In this document: in pieces, positions 1-6,905 of the stretch
How positions within the stretch are numbered: position 1 is the first letter of the stretch
Layout: each line of letters begins with the position of its first letter
Source of the DNA: Albidovulum sp.
GTDB lineage: Bacteria; Pseudomonadota; Alphaproteobacteria; Rhodobacterales; Rhodobacteraceae
Length of the DNA: 10,930 bases
Reading direction: 5' to 3'
Assembly (NCBI GenBank): GCA_030837825.1
Contig: JAUQYB010000023.1
Location: 1-10,930 of the forward strand
The notes under the pieces: generated by a model
The model's input: only the letters and a program-made list of their open reading frames with translations
Told to the model about the DNA's origin: nothing
The model's database searches: none
Program-made: the position numbers and the translations under genes

Positions 1-366
1 GGAAAGCTGGACGGAGGGGCCGGTCTCGACCACGCCCGCCACATGCGCCCCGGCCGCGGCCCCTGCCCAGCCGGCGATGCGCACCGCCGGAAGGTTGCCG
101 CTCATCGCCTTCACCCGCGCCCGGATGCGCAGGTAGCAGCCGGGCAGGATCGGCGTGTCGCCCATGTAGCGCAGCTTCACGGTGCCGGTGGTCTTGATGA
201 TCTCGAGGCAGCCCGAGAAATCCTGGTCGGCCGGCACCAGCGCCGCGTTGGGCGAACCCGCGTAGGTCGGCGAGCCCGGCGTCCCGTCGCCGCTCGACCA
301 GACATCGAGCCCGTTCTCGAATGCGGGCGGCATGAAGATGAGCCCGTCGGTGATCGCCTTGTTCAT
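1..366 (-). CDS. Beta-helix / glycosyl hydrolase 28-related protein, N-terminal fragment
   Basis: This minus-strand frame stays open for 122 codons from an ATG at 366 to the left edge, so the C-terminal part is outside the window. The product begins MNKAITDGLIFMPPAFENGL. It then reads through a Gly/Pro/Asp-rich stretch (VWSSGDGTPGS), a segment containing KLRYMGDTPILPGCYLRI, and VRIAGWAG. From memory, this N-terminus resembles a Rhodobacteraceae protein annotated as glycosyl hydrolase family 28-related or pectate-lyase superfamily, with a beta-sandwich-like head before a right-handed beta-helix. That helix would lie beyond the edge, so no catalytic residue can be checked. No signal peptide is evident. 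An AAGGGG ribosome site lies 9 bases before the ATG. The plus-strand frame over the same bases looks like a shadow. The coding call is firm; the family name is a recollection. Confidence 0.7.
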   Translation of the reverse strand, partial: MNKAITDGLIFMPPAFENGLDVWSSGDGTPGSPTYAGSPNAALVPADQDFSGCLEIIKTTGTVKLRYMGDTPILPGCYLRIRARVKAMSGNLPAVRIAGWAGAAAGAHVAGVVETGPSVQLS

Positions 367-533
367 CGCGAAATACCCCTTGTCCGGTTCGGCCCCCGTC
401 CGCGGCGTTCCGGGGCCCGCAAGCCGGGCGCCAGCCGGCCGGCCGCGTTGCGGCGGCCGTCGGAATTCCGCTCGTCGGTGGAAATGGCGGGCCGCTTGGA
501 CCCATGCGCCGAGGTCTAGCGCGAAAGCCTCAC

Positions 534-555
534 CGCACGGTTACGCTACCGTGCG
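534..555. repeat. Perfect 8-bp inverted repeat downstream of lysK
   Basis: CGCACGGT at 534-541 and ACCGTGCG at 548-555 form a perfect 8-bp stem with a 6-base loop. It lies about 30 bases beyond the lysK stop, in the 220-base gap between lysK and the next minus-strand gene. It could fold in lysK mRNA as a 3' stabilising or terminating hairpin, but there is no T-run on either side. It could equally be an operator for the downstream gene. Confidence 0.5.
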
Positions 556-586
556 CTGCCGGCCCATGCGATGTCGGCCCCTGCGC

Positions 587-2176
587 TCAGCCCGCCTGCC
601 CGGCAAGCTCCCCCTTCAGCGCCCGCCCGATCAGCGCCACCGTCTCGTCGACGCCGTAAAGCGCGATGAACCCGCCGAAGCGCGGGCCCTGGGACGCCCC
701 CAGAAGCACCTCGTAAAGCGCCTGGAACCAGTCGCGCAAGGGCTCGAACCCGTGCTCCTTGCCCACCGCGAAGACCATCGACTGCAGGGCTTCGGCATCG
801 AGCCCGCCGTCCCAGATCTTCAGCCGCGCGACCAGGTCCTCGATCGCCGCCCGCTCCCGCTCGGTGGGCAGCCGGAAGACCCTCGTGGGGGCCACGAAGG
901 CGTTGAAGTAGCGCACCGCGTATTCCGCCGCCTGGTCAAGCTGCGGGTTCTTCTCGGGGCTCGCCTCCGGCGCATAGCGGCGGATGAAGCCCCAGAGACC
1001 CGACTTGTCCTTCGCACCGGCGACGCTGGCGAGGTTGAGGAGCATGGCGAAGGGAACCACCATGTCCGACGCCGGCGGATGGCCGCCGTGGATGTGCCAG
1101 ACCGGATTGGCCAGTTGCTGGTCGACCGCCTGATCCGGGAAGGCGCGCAGTTGCTGATGATACTCGTCCACCGCCTTCGGAATCACGTCCCACCACAGCC
1201 GCTTCGCGGTCTTGGGCTTCTGGTACATGAAATAGCCCAGGCTCTCGGTCGAGGCATAGGTCAGCCACTCGTCTATGGTCAGGCCGTTGCCCTTCGACTT
1301 GGAAATCTTCTGGCCCTGCTCGTCGAGGAACAGCTCATAGGTGAAATGTTCGGGCTTCCTGCCGCCCAGCACCTCGCAGATGCCGTCATAGATCGACGTG
1401 TTGGTGGAATGGTCCTTGCCGTACATCTCGAAGTCGACGCCCAGCGCCGCCCAGCGCGCGCCGAAATCCGGCTTCCATTGCAGCTTCACGTTGCCGCCGG
1501 TCACCGGCAGCACCCATTCGCGCCCCGCCTCGTCGTCGAAGGTGACGGTATGGTCCTTCTTGTCGACATGCTTGATCGGGACATAAAGCACCCGGCCCGT
1601 CTCGGGATGGATCGGCAGGAAGCAGGAATAGGTCTGCTGCCGCTCCTCGCGCAACGACGCCAGCATGATCTCCATGATCGCCTCGTAGCGCTCGGCCGCC
1701 AGCCGCAGCGTGTCGTCGAACCGGCCGGACTTGTAGAACTCCGTCGCCGAATAGAATTCGTAGTCGAAGCCGAAGGTGTCGAGGAACCGGCGCAGCATGG
1801 CGTTGTTGTGGTCGCCGAAGCTCTGGTATTCCCCGAACGGGTCGGGGACCGAGGTCAGCGGCCGTTGCAGGTGCTCGCGCAGCATCTCCGGCCGGGGCAC
1901 GTTGTCGGGCACCTTGCGCATCCCGTCGAGATCGTCGGAGAAGACGATCAGCCGGGTCGGGATGTCCGAGATGATCTCGAAGGCTCGGCGGATCATCGTC
2001 GTCCGCTGCACCTCGCCGAAGGTGCCGATATGCGGCAGCCCGGACGGGCCATAGCCGGTCTCGAACAGCACATGGCCCTTGTCCGGCGGCGCCTTCTCAT
2101 AGCGTTTGAGCACGCGGCGCGCTTCCTCGAAAGGCCAGGCTCTGGAGTTCATGGCGGCGTCGCGCAGCGAAGTCAT
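587..2176 (-). CDS. lysK: Lysine--tRNA ligase, class I
   Basis: This 529-residue enzyme charges tRNA-Lys with lysine in the cytoplasm, using ATP. It is the archaeal-type class I LysRS that many alphaproteobacteria use instead of the class II enzyme. The Rossmann-fold signature motifs are visible: the HIGH-like motif is HIGT at residues 49-52, after [10 protein letters not shown], and the KMSKS motif is KISKS at 290-294. The C-terminal third is the helical anticodon-binding region. I chose the ATG at 2176 ([16 protein letters not shown]), which has GGAAAG 9 bases upstream and matches how related proteins begin as I remember them. A GTG at 2203 would add nine residues. The gene is divergent from the TerB-like gene, and a TTGACG-N17-TAGGGA promoter candidate lies upstream. 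No frameshift or missing motif was seen, and no T-box-like leader is visible. Confidence 0.96.
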   Translation of the reverse strand: MTSLRDAAMNSRAWPFEEARRVLKRYEKAPPDKGHVLFETGYGPSGLPHIGTFGEVQRTTMIRRAFEIISDIPTRLIVFSDDLDGMRKVPDNVPRPEMLREHLQRPLTSVPDPFGEYQSFGDHNNAMLRRFLDTFGFDYEFYSATEFYKSGRFDDTLRLAAERYEAIMEIMLASLREERQQTYSCFLPIHPETGRVLYVPIKHVDKKDHTVTFDDEAGREWVLPVTGGNVKLQWKPDFGARWAALGVDFEMYGKDHSTNTSIYDGICEVLGGRKPEHFTYELFLDEQGQKISKSKGNGLTIDEWLTYASTESLGYFMYQKPKTAKRLWWDVIPKAVDEYHQQLRAFPDQAVDQQLANPVWHIHGGHPPASDMVVPFAMLLNLASVAGAKDKSGLWGFIRRYAPEASPEKNPQLDQAAEYAVRYFNAFVAPTRVFRLPTERERAAIEDLVARLKIWDGGLDAEALQSMVFAVGKEHGFEPLRDWFQALYEVLLGASQGPRFGGFIALYGVDETVALIGRALKGELAGQAG

Positions 2177-2202
2177 GTCACGGTGCTTTCCGAAAGGCGG
2201 CA

Positions 2203-2219
2203 CCTTGCGTGCCGCAAGG
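2203..2219. repeat. 7-bp hairpin in the lysK leader
   Basis: CCTTGCG (2203-2209) and CGCAAGG (2213-2219) are a perfect 7-bp inverted repeat with a 3-base loop. If lysK transcription starts near 2217, as the promoter candidate suggests, the hairpin would lie at the very 5' end of the lysK mRNA. It may protect the 5' end or be a protein-binding palindrome; the sequence does not decide between these. Confidence 0.4.
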
Positions 2220-2223
2220 CCCG

Positions 2224-2252
2224 TCCCTATTGAACGGGCGCCGCATCGTCAA
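2224..2252 (-). promoter_or_regulatory. Candidate sigma-70 promoter for lysK
   Basis: On the minus strand TTGACG (2252-2247) is separated by 17 bases from TAGGGA (2229-2224). The -35 is close to consensus and the -10 is weak. Initiation would fall near 2217, about 40 bases before the lysK ATG. It overlaps the opposing promoter candidate for the TerB-like gene. Confidence 0.4.
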
Positions 2253-2258
2253 TAATTT
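2230..2258 (+). promoter_or_regulatory. Candidate sigma-70 promoter for the TerB-like gene
   Basis: TTGAAC (2230-2235) and TAATTT (2253-2258) are separated by exactly 17 bases in an otherwise GC-rich gap, which fits a housekeeping promoter. Initiation near 2265 would leave about 20 bases before the GTG at 2287. It would exclude an ATG at 2209, so it supports the shorter start. Confidence 0.5.
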
Positions 2259-2286
2259 GCCTGCCGAACCAGCAAGGACGCCGCCC

Positions 2287-2709
2287 GTGCCCCACACCCT
2301 CCCCGCCTTTTCCCCGCAGGACGCGCTCGTGGCGATCATGGTCACGGTCTCGATCTCCGACGAGACGATCCGCACCTCCGAGCTTGTCGCCATCGAACGC
2401 CAGGTGAACCACCTGCCGATCTTCGCCGACTACGAGATGGAGGCGGTGCGCGAGGTCACCCAGACCGTCTACCGGCTGATGGAGGAGGAGGACGGGCTCG
2501 ACACGCTCTTCGCGATGGTGCGCGAGGCGCTGCCCGATCGGCTCTGGGAAACCGCCTATGCGCTCGCCTGCGACGTCGCCGCGGCGGATGGCACGCTCGG
2601 CCAGACCGAACTGAGGCTGCTCGAGGAAATCCGCCACGAGCTGAACATCGACCGCCTCCACGCCGCCGCCATCGAACGCGGCGCAAGGGCACGGCACCTG
2701 ACGCTCTGA
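2287..2709 (+). CDS. TerB-family tellurite-resistance-like protein
   Basis: This 140-residue, all-helical acidic protein resembles the TerB/TerB-like family. Two acidic clusters of the kind TerB uses to bind metal are visible: VSISDETIRTSEL near the N-terminus, and DVAAADGTLGQTELRLLEEI in the second half. TerB-fold proteins are linked to tellurite resistance and membrane-associated metal or stress sensing, but single-domain genomic copies like this one have no proven role. I chose GTG 2287 because AAGGA (2274-2278) sits 8 bases upstream and a good promoter ends at 2258; an in-frame ATG at 2209 lies upstream of that promoter. No other ter genes are nearby, so it does not belong to a tellurite operon. 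A hairpin follows 43 bases after the stop. Confidence 0.8.
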   Translation: MPHTLPAFSPQDALVAIMVTVSISDETIRTSELVAIERQVNHLPIFADYEMEAVREVTQTVYRLMEEEDGLDTLFAMVREALPDRLWETAYALACDVAAADGTLGQTELRLLEEIRHELNIDRLHAAAIERGARARHLTL

Positions 2710-2751
2710 AGCCGGCACGCTCCCGATCACTTCTTCGGCATCCGCTGCGGC

Positions 2752-2771
2752 GGGCGCGATCTTCCGCGCCC
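2752..2771 (+). terminator. GC hairpin after the TerB-like gene
   Basis: GGGCGCG (2752-2758) and CGCGCCC (2765-2771) form a perfect 7-bp stem around the loop ATCTTC, 43 bases after the TerB-like stop. The bases that follow (TGTGGGGTGTTGTT) are only moderately T-rich, so termination would be imperfect. Confidence 0.45.
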
Positions 2772-2860
2772 TGTGGGGTGTTGTTCCCCCGGTATCCACC
2801 GCGAATGGGGCCGAAGCTCCGTCTGCTTCCGCTCCCCGCACGAAGCAGAAGGAGGTTGCC

Positions 2861-3160
2861 ATGTGGACACGTTTCATTCCCGCCCTCGCCATCGGCATCG
2901 CCGCCGCGGCGCCACCGGCGCTGGCCCAGATTCCCTGCGCAGAGCACGAGCTGATCGTCAAGAGCCTCGACACCCGCTTCGGAGAGACGCGGGCGGCGCG
3001 CGGCCTGCAATCCGACCAGCGGCTTTACGAGTTCTGGCGTTCGACCGAAACCGGAAGCTGGACCATCCTCATGGTCATGCCGGACGGCACCACCTGCATC
3101 GTCGTCTCGGGCGAGGCCTGGCTCGAGGACGACATCGAACCGCCGGGCTCCAGTTCCTGA
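2861..3160 (+). CDS. Small secreted protein of unknown function
   Basis: This 99-residue protein has a clear Sec signal peptide. It starts MWTRF, has a hydrophobic Ala-rich core, and has a likely cut after ALA at residue 22. The mature protein would be about 77 residues and periplasmic. It has two cysteines, Cys26 and Cys79, that could form one disulfide. Segments such as RFGETRAARGL, TGSWTILMVMPDG and TTCIVVSGEAW resemble a small, uncharacterised periplasmic family that I recall from Rhodobacteraceae. The start is well supported by AGAAGGAGG at 2847-2855, six bases before the ATG. The gene stands alone, 151 bases after the TerB-like gene and 132 before dadA. I do not know its function. Confidence 0.8.
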   Translation: MWTRFIPALAIGIAAAAPPALAQIPCAEHELIVKSLDTRFGETRAARGLQSDQRLYEFWRSTETGSWTILMVMPDGTTCIVVSGEAWLEDDIEPPGSSS

Positions 3161-3292
3161 CGGTCGGCTCCTGATCCGCGCCTTTTCGGCACCATTGGCC
3201 GCTTCCGAACCCGGCGCCCCGCCGATCCGCCTTGCAACCGCCCGCCGCCCGCAGTCATGGTCGGGCGTCGTCACAGCAGGGGACAGTCGGGC

Positions 3293-4552
3293 ATGAAAGT
3301 CGTCGTCATGGGGGCCGGCGTGATCGGCGTCACCACCGCATATTACCTCGCCCGCCAGGGCGCCGAGGTCGTGGTGCTCGACCGCCAGCCGGGCCCGGGG
3401 ATGGAGACGAGCTATGCCAACGCGGGCGAGCTTTCCTACGGCATGACCTCGCCCTGGGCCGCGCCCGGCATCCCGATGAAGGCCGTGAAATGGCTTTTCA
3501 TGAAGCGCCGACCGCTCTTCATCTGGCCGCTCATCAGCCCTCGGATGTGGCGCTGGGGGGCCGAGATGCTGAAGAACTGCACCGAAGACGCCTACCGGCT
3601 CAACAAGTCGCGGATGGTCCGCATCTCCAACTATTCCCGCGACGTGCTGCCCGAGCTTGTCGCCGAGACCGGCATCCGCTTCGACCTGCGCGAAAAGGGC
3701 ACGCTCCAGCTCTTCCGCACCGAAAAGCAGCTCAAGGCGTCGAAGGCCGACCAGGAGATCCTCGCCGAATTCGACAGCCCCTTCGAGGTGCTCGACCGCG
3801 ACGGCTGCGTCGCCGCCGAACCGGCGCTGGACATCGTCCGCGACAGGTTCGTCGGCGGGCTCAGGCTCACCGCCGACCGGACCGGCGACTGCCGCATGTT
3901 CACCGTGGCGCTCGCGGAAAAGACCGCGGCCCTCGGCGCGAGCTTCCACTACGGCCAGAAGATCCGCCTCATCCAGGTGAAGGGCGACCGGGTCATGGGC
4001 GTCATGACCGAGGCGCTCGGCCGGGTCGAGGGCGACGCCTATGTCTGCGCGCTCGGCAGCTTCGGGCCGAAGCTCCTCGGTCCGATCGACATCCGGCTGC
4101 CGGTCTATCCGGTCAAGGGCTATTCGGTGACGCTTCCCGTCACCGATGACCGCTTCGCGCCGCAGTCGACGATCATGGACGAGACCCACAAGGTCGCCAT
4201 CACCCGGCTCGGCGACCGGATCCGGGTCGCCGGCACCGCCGAGATCGCCGGCTATTCCGAACGCCTCGGGCCGCAGGCGACCGCCACCGTCCGCCATGTC
4301 GTCGGCGACCTTTTCCCGAGGGGGGGCGATCTGGCACAGGCGGAAGGCTGGACCGGCCTCCGCCCGATGACGCCCGACGGCACCCCGGTGCTGGGTCCCA
4401 CGCGCTACCGCAACCTCTACCTCAACACCGGCCACGGCACGCTCGGCTGGACGATGGCGGCGGGCTCGGGGCGCGCGGTCGCCGACCTGGTGATGGGCAA
4501 GCGGCCCGAGATCGACTTCGACGGACTCACCGCCGCGCGCTACGGCGTCTGA
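3293..4552 (+). CDS. dadA: D-amino acid dehydrogenase (FAD)
   Basis: This 419-residue flavoprotein of the DAO/DadA family oxidises D-amino acids, classically D-alanine, to 2-oxo acids and ammonia, and passes electrons to the respiratory chain at the inner membrane. The N-terminal FAD-binding motif GAGVIG is at residues 7-12, followed by the acidic end of the second strand (VVVLDR). The family motif SYANAGELSYGM follows. The C-terminal flavin-contacting block reads GLRPMTPDGTPVLGP and then NTGHGTLGWTMA. Length is close to E. coli DadA (432). I chose the ATG at 3293 because AGGGGA (3278-3283) lies 9 bases upstream; ATG 3257 would add 12 unlikely residues. No alanine racemase gene is adjacent, so the E. 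coli dadAX pairing is absent here. Glycine or other amine oxidase relatives are possible, but the motifs favour DadA. Confidence 0.9.
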   Translation: MKVVVMGAGVIGVTTAYYLARQGAEVVVLDRQPGPGMETSYANAGELSYGMTSPWAAPGIPMKAVKWLFMKRRPLFIWPLISPRMWRWGAEMLKNCTEDAYRLNKSRMVRISNYSRDVLPELVAETGIRFDLREKGTLQLFRTEKQLKASKADQEILAEFDSPFEVLDRDGCVAAEPALDIVRDRFVGGLRLTADRTGDCRMFTVALAEKTAALGASFHYGQKIRLIQVKGDRVMGVMTEALGRVEGDAYVCALGSFGPKLLGPIDIRLPVYPVKGYSVTLPVTDDRFAPQSTIMDETHKVAITRLGDRIRVAGTAEIAGYSERLGPQATATVRHVVGDLFPRGGDLAQAEGWTGLRPMTPDGTPVLGPTRYRNLYLNTGHGTLGWTMAAGSGRAVADLVMGKRPEIDFDGLTAARYGV

Positions 4553-4590
4553 AGCCCGAGGCACCCGGGGGCGCGGCTCCCCTCCGGGGG

Positions 4591-6087
4591 TCAGGCCCCG
4601 TAGACCGCCACCCAGCGCTCGATCAGTTGCTGTTGCAGGCGCTTGGAACGCTTCACCCAGGCGCCGACGCCGGGGGCGTTCTCCTTCTGGCTGTCGGGGA
4701 TCGAATCGCGCCGCGCCACGTCGCCGGTGAAGATCGCGAAGGCCAGATCGGTGTTGCCCGGCGCCCGGACATAGCCCGCAAGGGTCGAGACGAAATTCAG
4801 CGTGCCGGTCTTGGCCTCGACCGTCACCGGGCTGCCCTTCAGCTTCCGCCCCGCCTCGTCGCGGAAGGCGAACTCCTTCAAAAGCCCGCGCAGCCCCGCC
4901 CCGGGCCCGAGCATCACCAACGCGCGCACCATCTCTTCCGGCGCGATCCGCGAGGCGCCTGCAAGGCCGGAATGATCGGCAAGCCGCGCCCTCGCCCCGG
5001 TCCGCTCGGCCAGCCACGCCGTCATCTCGCGGGCAGAGCCCACATGGCTCGCCACGCCCCTGCGCGCCGAGGCGGCCATGCCCACCGCCTCGGCGGTCAT
5101 GTTCGTCGAATACTTCATCATGTCGCGCAGGATCACCGGCAACCCGGCGCTCGCCCGCTCGACAAGCACCGTGCCGCCCGGCACCCCGCCGGCCACTTCC
5201 GGCGCGGGCAGGGGAATGCCGCCGGCGCGCGCCAGCGTCTGGAACACGTCGCCCGCGTAAAGCTCGGGCCGCCGCACCGGCAGCCAGCGGCTCCCGCCCT
5301 TGCCCAGCGCCTTCCGCGCGACTGTCCATTCCTCGACCTTGCCGCGCCGGTAGCTGTAGACCGGCAGGTCGCGGTCCGAAACGCTGACCCGCGCCGAATA
5401 GACCGGCGGCGCGAACCGTTCGGCGCGCGCGTCCATGCCGACCTCATAGCCCTTGCCCGCCCGCTTCCAGACGAAGTTCACCCGGTTGTAGTTGAGGTTC
5501 AGCCCCGAGACGGCGGGGTTGTAGCCAAGCCAGGCCGGCTGGCTTCCGTCGATCGCCTCCAGATAGGGCAGCGCCCCGCCCCAGACCAGGAACCGCCCCG
5601 TCACCCCGGCCACGCCGCGCGCCTTCAGCGCCGCCGCCATGTCGCCCAGGTCGTCCGTCGTCAGCGTCGGATCGCCGCCGCCCGCAAGGATCAGGTCGCC
5701 CTGCACCTTGCCGCCCGAGACCGGCCCGGTGGCGATCAGCCGCGTCGGGAACCGATACCCCGCGCCGAGATGTTCGAGCGCATAGAGCGAGGTGATGACC
5801 TTCATCGTCGAGGCCGGCGGCATCGGCCGGTCGCCCTCCCGCGCCTCCAGGATCAGCCCCGTCTTCGCGTCGGCCACCACATAGCCCACCTCGCCGCCAA
5901 GGGCCGCCGCGCCGATCAGCTCGTCGGCCGGCAGGGTTGCCGGGCCGGCGGCACGGACCAGGCCGGAAAGCCGCGCGGCCGGTCTCGGCGACCGTGCGGG
6001 CGCCTCGGCAAGGGCCGGCCCCATGAGGCCGCAGGCAAGTCCCGCCGTCATACCCCCGAGAATCCGCCGCCGTGAAACGCCGCCCAT
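4591..6087 (-). CDS. dacB: D-alanyl-D-alanine carboxypeptidase/endopeptidase (PBP4 type) with Tat-like signal
   Basis: This 498-residue penicillin-binding protein of the S13 peptidase family cleaves D-Ala-D-Ala stem ends and peptide crosslinks in the periplasm. All three active-site motifs are present: SxxK as STMK (93-96, nucleophile Ser93), SxN as STN (327-329) and KTG (426-428). The insert between SxxK and SxN is long, as is typical of PBP4. The N-terminus reads SRRRIL before a hydrophobic core and ALA-EA, which fits a twin-arginine signal. I chose the ATG at 6087 because GGGAGG lies about 5 bases upstream; ATG 6111 in the same frame has no such site. It starts 44 bases after the nadD stop on the same strand, so a two-gene operon is likely. 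Its 3' end faces dadA across 38 bases. Confidence 0.94.
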   Translation of the reverse strand: MGGVSRRRILGGMTAGLACGLMGPALAEAPARSPRPAARLSGLVRAAGPATLPADELIGAAALGGEVGYVVADAKTGLILEAREGDRPMPPASTMKVITSLYALEHLGAGYRFPTRLIATGPVSGGKVQGDLILAGGGDPTLTTDDLGDMAAALKARGVAGVTGRFLVWGGALPYLEAIDGSQPAWLGYNPAVSGLNLNYNRVNFVWKRAGKGYEVGMDARAERFAPPVYSARVSVSDRDLPVYSYRRGKVEEWTVARKALGKGGSRWLPVRRPELYAGDVFQTLARAGGIPLPAPEVAGGVPGGTVLVERASAGLPVILRDMMKYSTNMTAEAVGMAASARRGVASHVGSAREMTAWLAERTGARARLADHSGLAGASRIAPEEMVRALVMLGPGAGLRGLLKEFAFRDEAGRKLKGSPVTVEAKTGTLNFVSTLAGYVRAPGNTDLAFAIFTGDVARRDSIPDSQKENAPGVGAWVKRSKRLQQQLIERWVAVYGA

Positions 6088-6131
6088 GCGAGCCTCCCTC
6101 GCCGGAATCATCGCCCAAGGCCCGGCCCGCT

Positions 6132-6746
6132 TCAAGGGGTCACGCCCCCCTCGCGCCACTCGCCCCGCGCCCGGATCGCGCTCGACGAGTGCTTCATCAT
6201 CGGCACGTCGAGAAAGCACCAGGCGGGCGGGCGCATCCGCGCCAGCCCCGCCGCGCGCGACGCGGGCAGGCGGAAGCGGGCGTATTCGTCCGCCGCGCGT
6301 CCGCCGCGCGCCGCCAGCCGCGCCCCCGGCCGCGCGATCACCCCGATCGGCACGTGTCCCATGATCCAGTCCCAGTCCTGCCAGCGGTGGAACTGGGCGA
6401 GGTTGTCCGCCCCCATCAGCCAGACGAACCGCACGCCCGGATAAAGCGCCATCAGCCGCCGCAGCGTCTCGGCGGTGTAGCGGGTGCCGAGCCGCGCCTC
6501 GACGTCGGAGATCACGACGCGCGGATGGTCCATCACCGTCCGGGCCCGGGCGATCCGGTCGGCCATCGGCGCCGGCCCCTCGGCCTTCAGGGGATTGCCG
6601 GGCGAGACCAGCCACCAGACCCGGTCGAGCGCGAAGCGCTTCAGCGCCTCGCGGGTGATATGCGCATGGCCCTCGTGGGCGGGGTCGAACGACCCGCCCA
6701 GAAGCCCGATCGCCTCGCCCCGGTAGGCCACGGGAAATCCCTGCAA
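6132..6746 (-). CDS. nadD: Nicotinate-nucleotide adenylyltransferase
   Basis: This 204-residue enzyme adenylates nicotinate mononucleotide to deamido-NAD, the penultimate step of NAD synthesis. The nucleotidyltransferase phosphate-binding motif [11 protein letters not shown] is at residues 17-27. The second family signature is SSSAIR at 187-192, corresponding to the usual ISSTx[14 protein letters not shown] and [19 protein letters not shown] are further hallmark stretches. The start is probably the rare TTG at 6746, with GAGGAG 6 bases upstream, giving the usual short extension before [13 protein letters not shown] five codons later is the alternative. It is followed by dacB and is divergent from ettA. 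Confidence 0.94.
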   Translation of the reverse strand: MQGFPVAYRGEAIGLLGGSFDPAHEGHAHITREALKRFALDRVWWLVSPGNPLKAEGPAPMADRIARARTVMDHPRVVISDVEARLGTRYTAETLRRLMALYPGVRFVWLMGADNLAQFHRWQDWDWIMGHVPIGVIARPGARLAARGGRAADEYARFRLPASRAAGLARMRPPAWCFLDVPMMKHSSSAIRARGEWREGGVTP

Positions 6747-6839
6747 GCTCCGCTCCTCGGCCGCCCCGGTCTGCCCGGCCCGTCACGCGCGCCCCGGCCT
6801 TTGTCGCCCTGCCCCGGCGCGGCTGTCAACGCCCCCCGG

Positions 6840-6868
6840 TTGCGCCGCCGCTGCGGCCCGGCTAGAAG
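6840..6868 (+). promoter_or_regulatory. Possible sigma-70 promoter for ettA
   Basis: TTGCGC (6840-6845) and TAGAAG (6863-6868) are spaced by 17 bases, with the -10 about 37 bases before the ettA ATG. Both boxes are imperfect in a very GC-rich gap, so this is only a candidate. Nothing else is evident in the 159-base gap between nadD and ettA. Confidence 0.3.
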
Positions 6869-6905
6869 CGCCCGATCCCCGGTTTCAGCGGCACGAGGCA
6901 CAACG

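Noticed and set aside
332..2233. Long plus-strand open frame opposite lysK (about 630 codons).
   Set aside because: It is a shadow of lysK: high GC keeps the antisense frame open, the sequence is a low-complexity Arg/Leu/Gly mix, and no family is recognisable, whereas the minus strand has full class I LysRS motifs.
4561..4592. GC-rich run between the convergent dadA and dacB genes as a bidirectional terminator.
   Set aside because: Only about four base pairs can form cleanly (GGGG with CCCC) and there is no T-tract on either strand.
2456..5329. Very long minus-strand open frame (about 950 codons) across dadA and neighbours.
   Set aside because: Its composition is Arg/Ala/Gly repeats typical of GC-rich shadow frames, and it lies antisense to genes with complete motifs and ribosome sites, and overlaps the end of dacB.
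4627..6075. Plus-strand open frame opposite dacB (about 480 codons).
   Set aside because: It is antisense to a penicillin-binding protein with all three catalytic motifs; its own sequence is His/Arg/Pro-rich without domain features.
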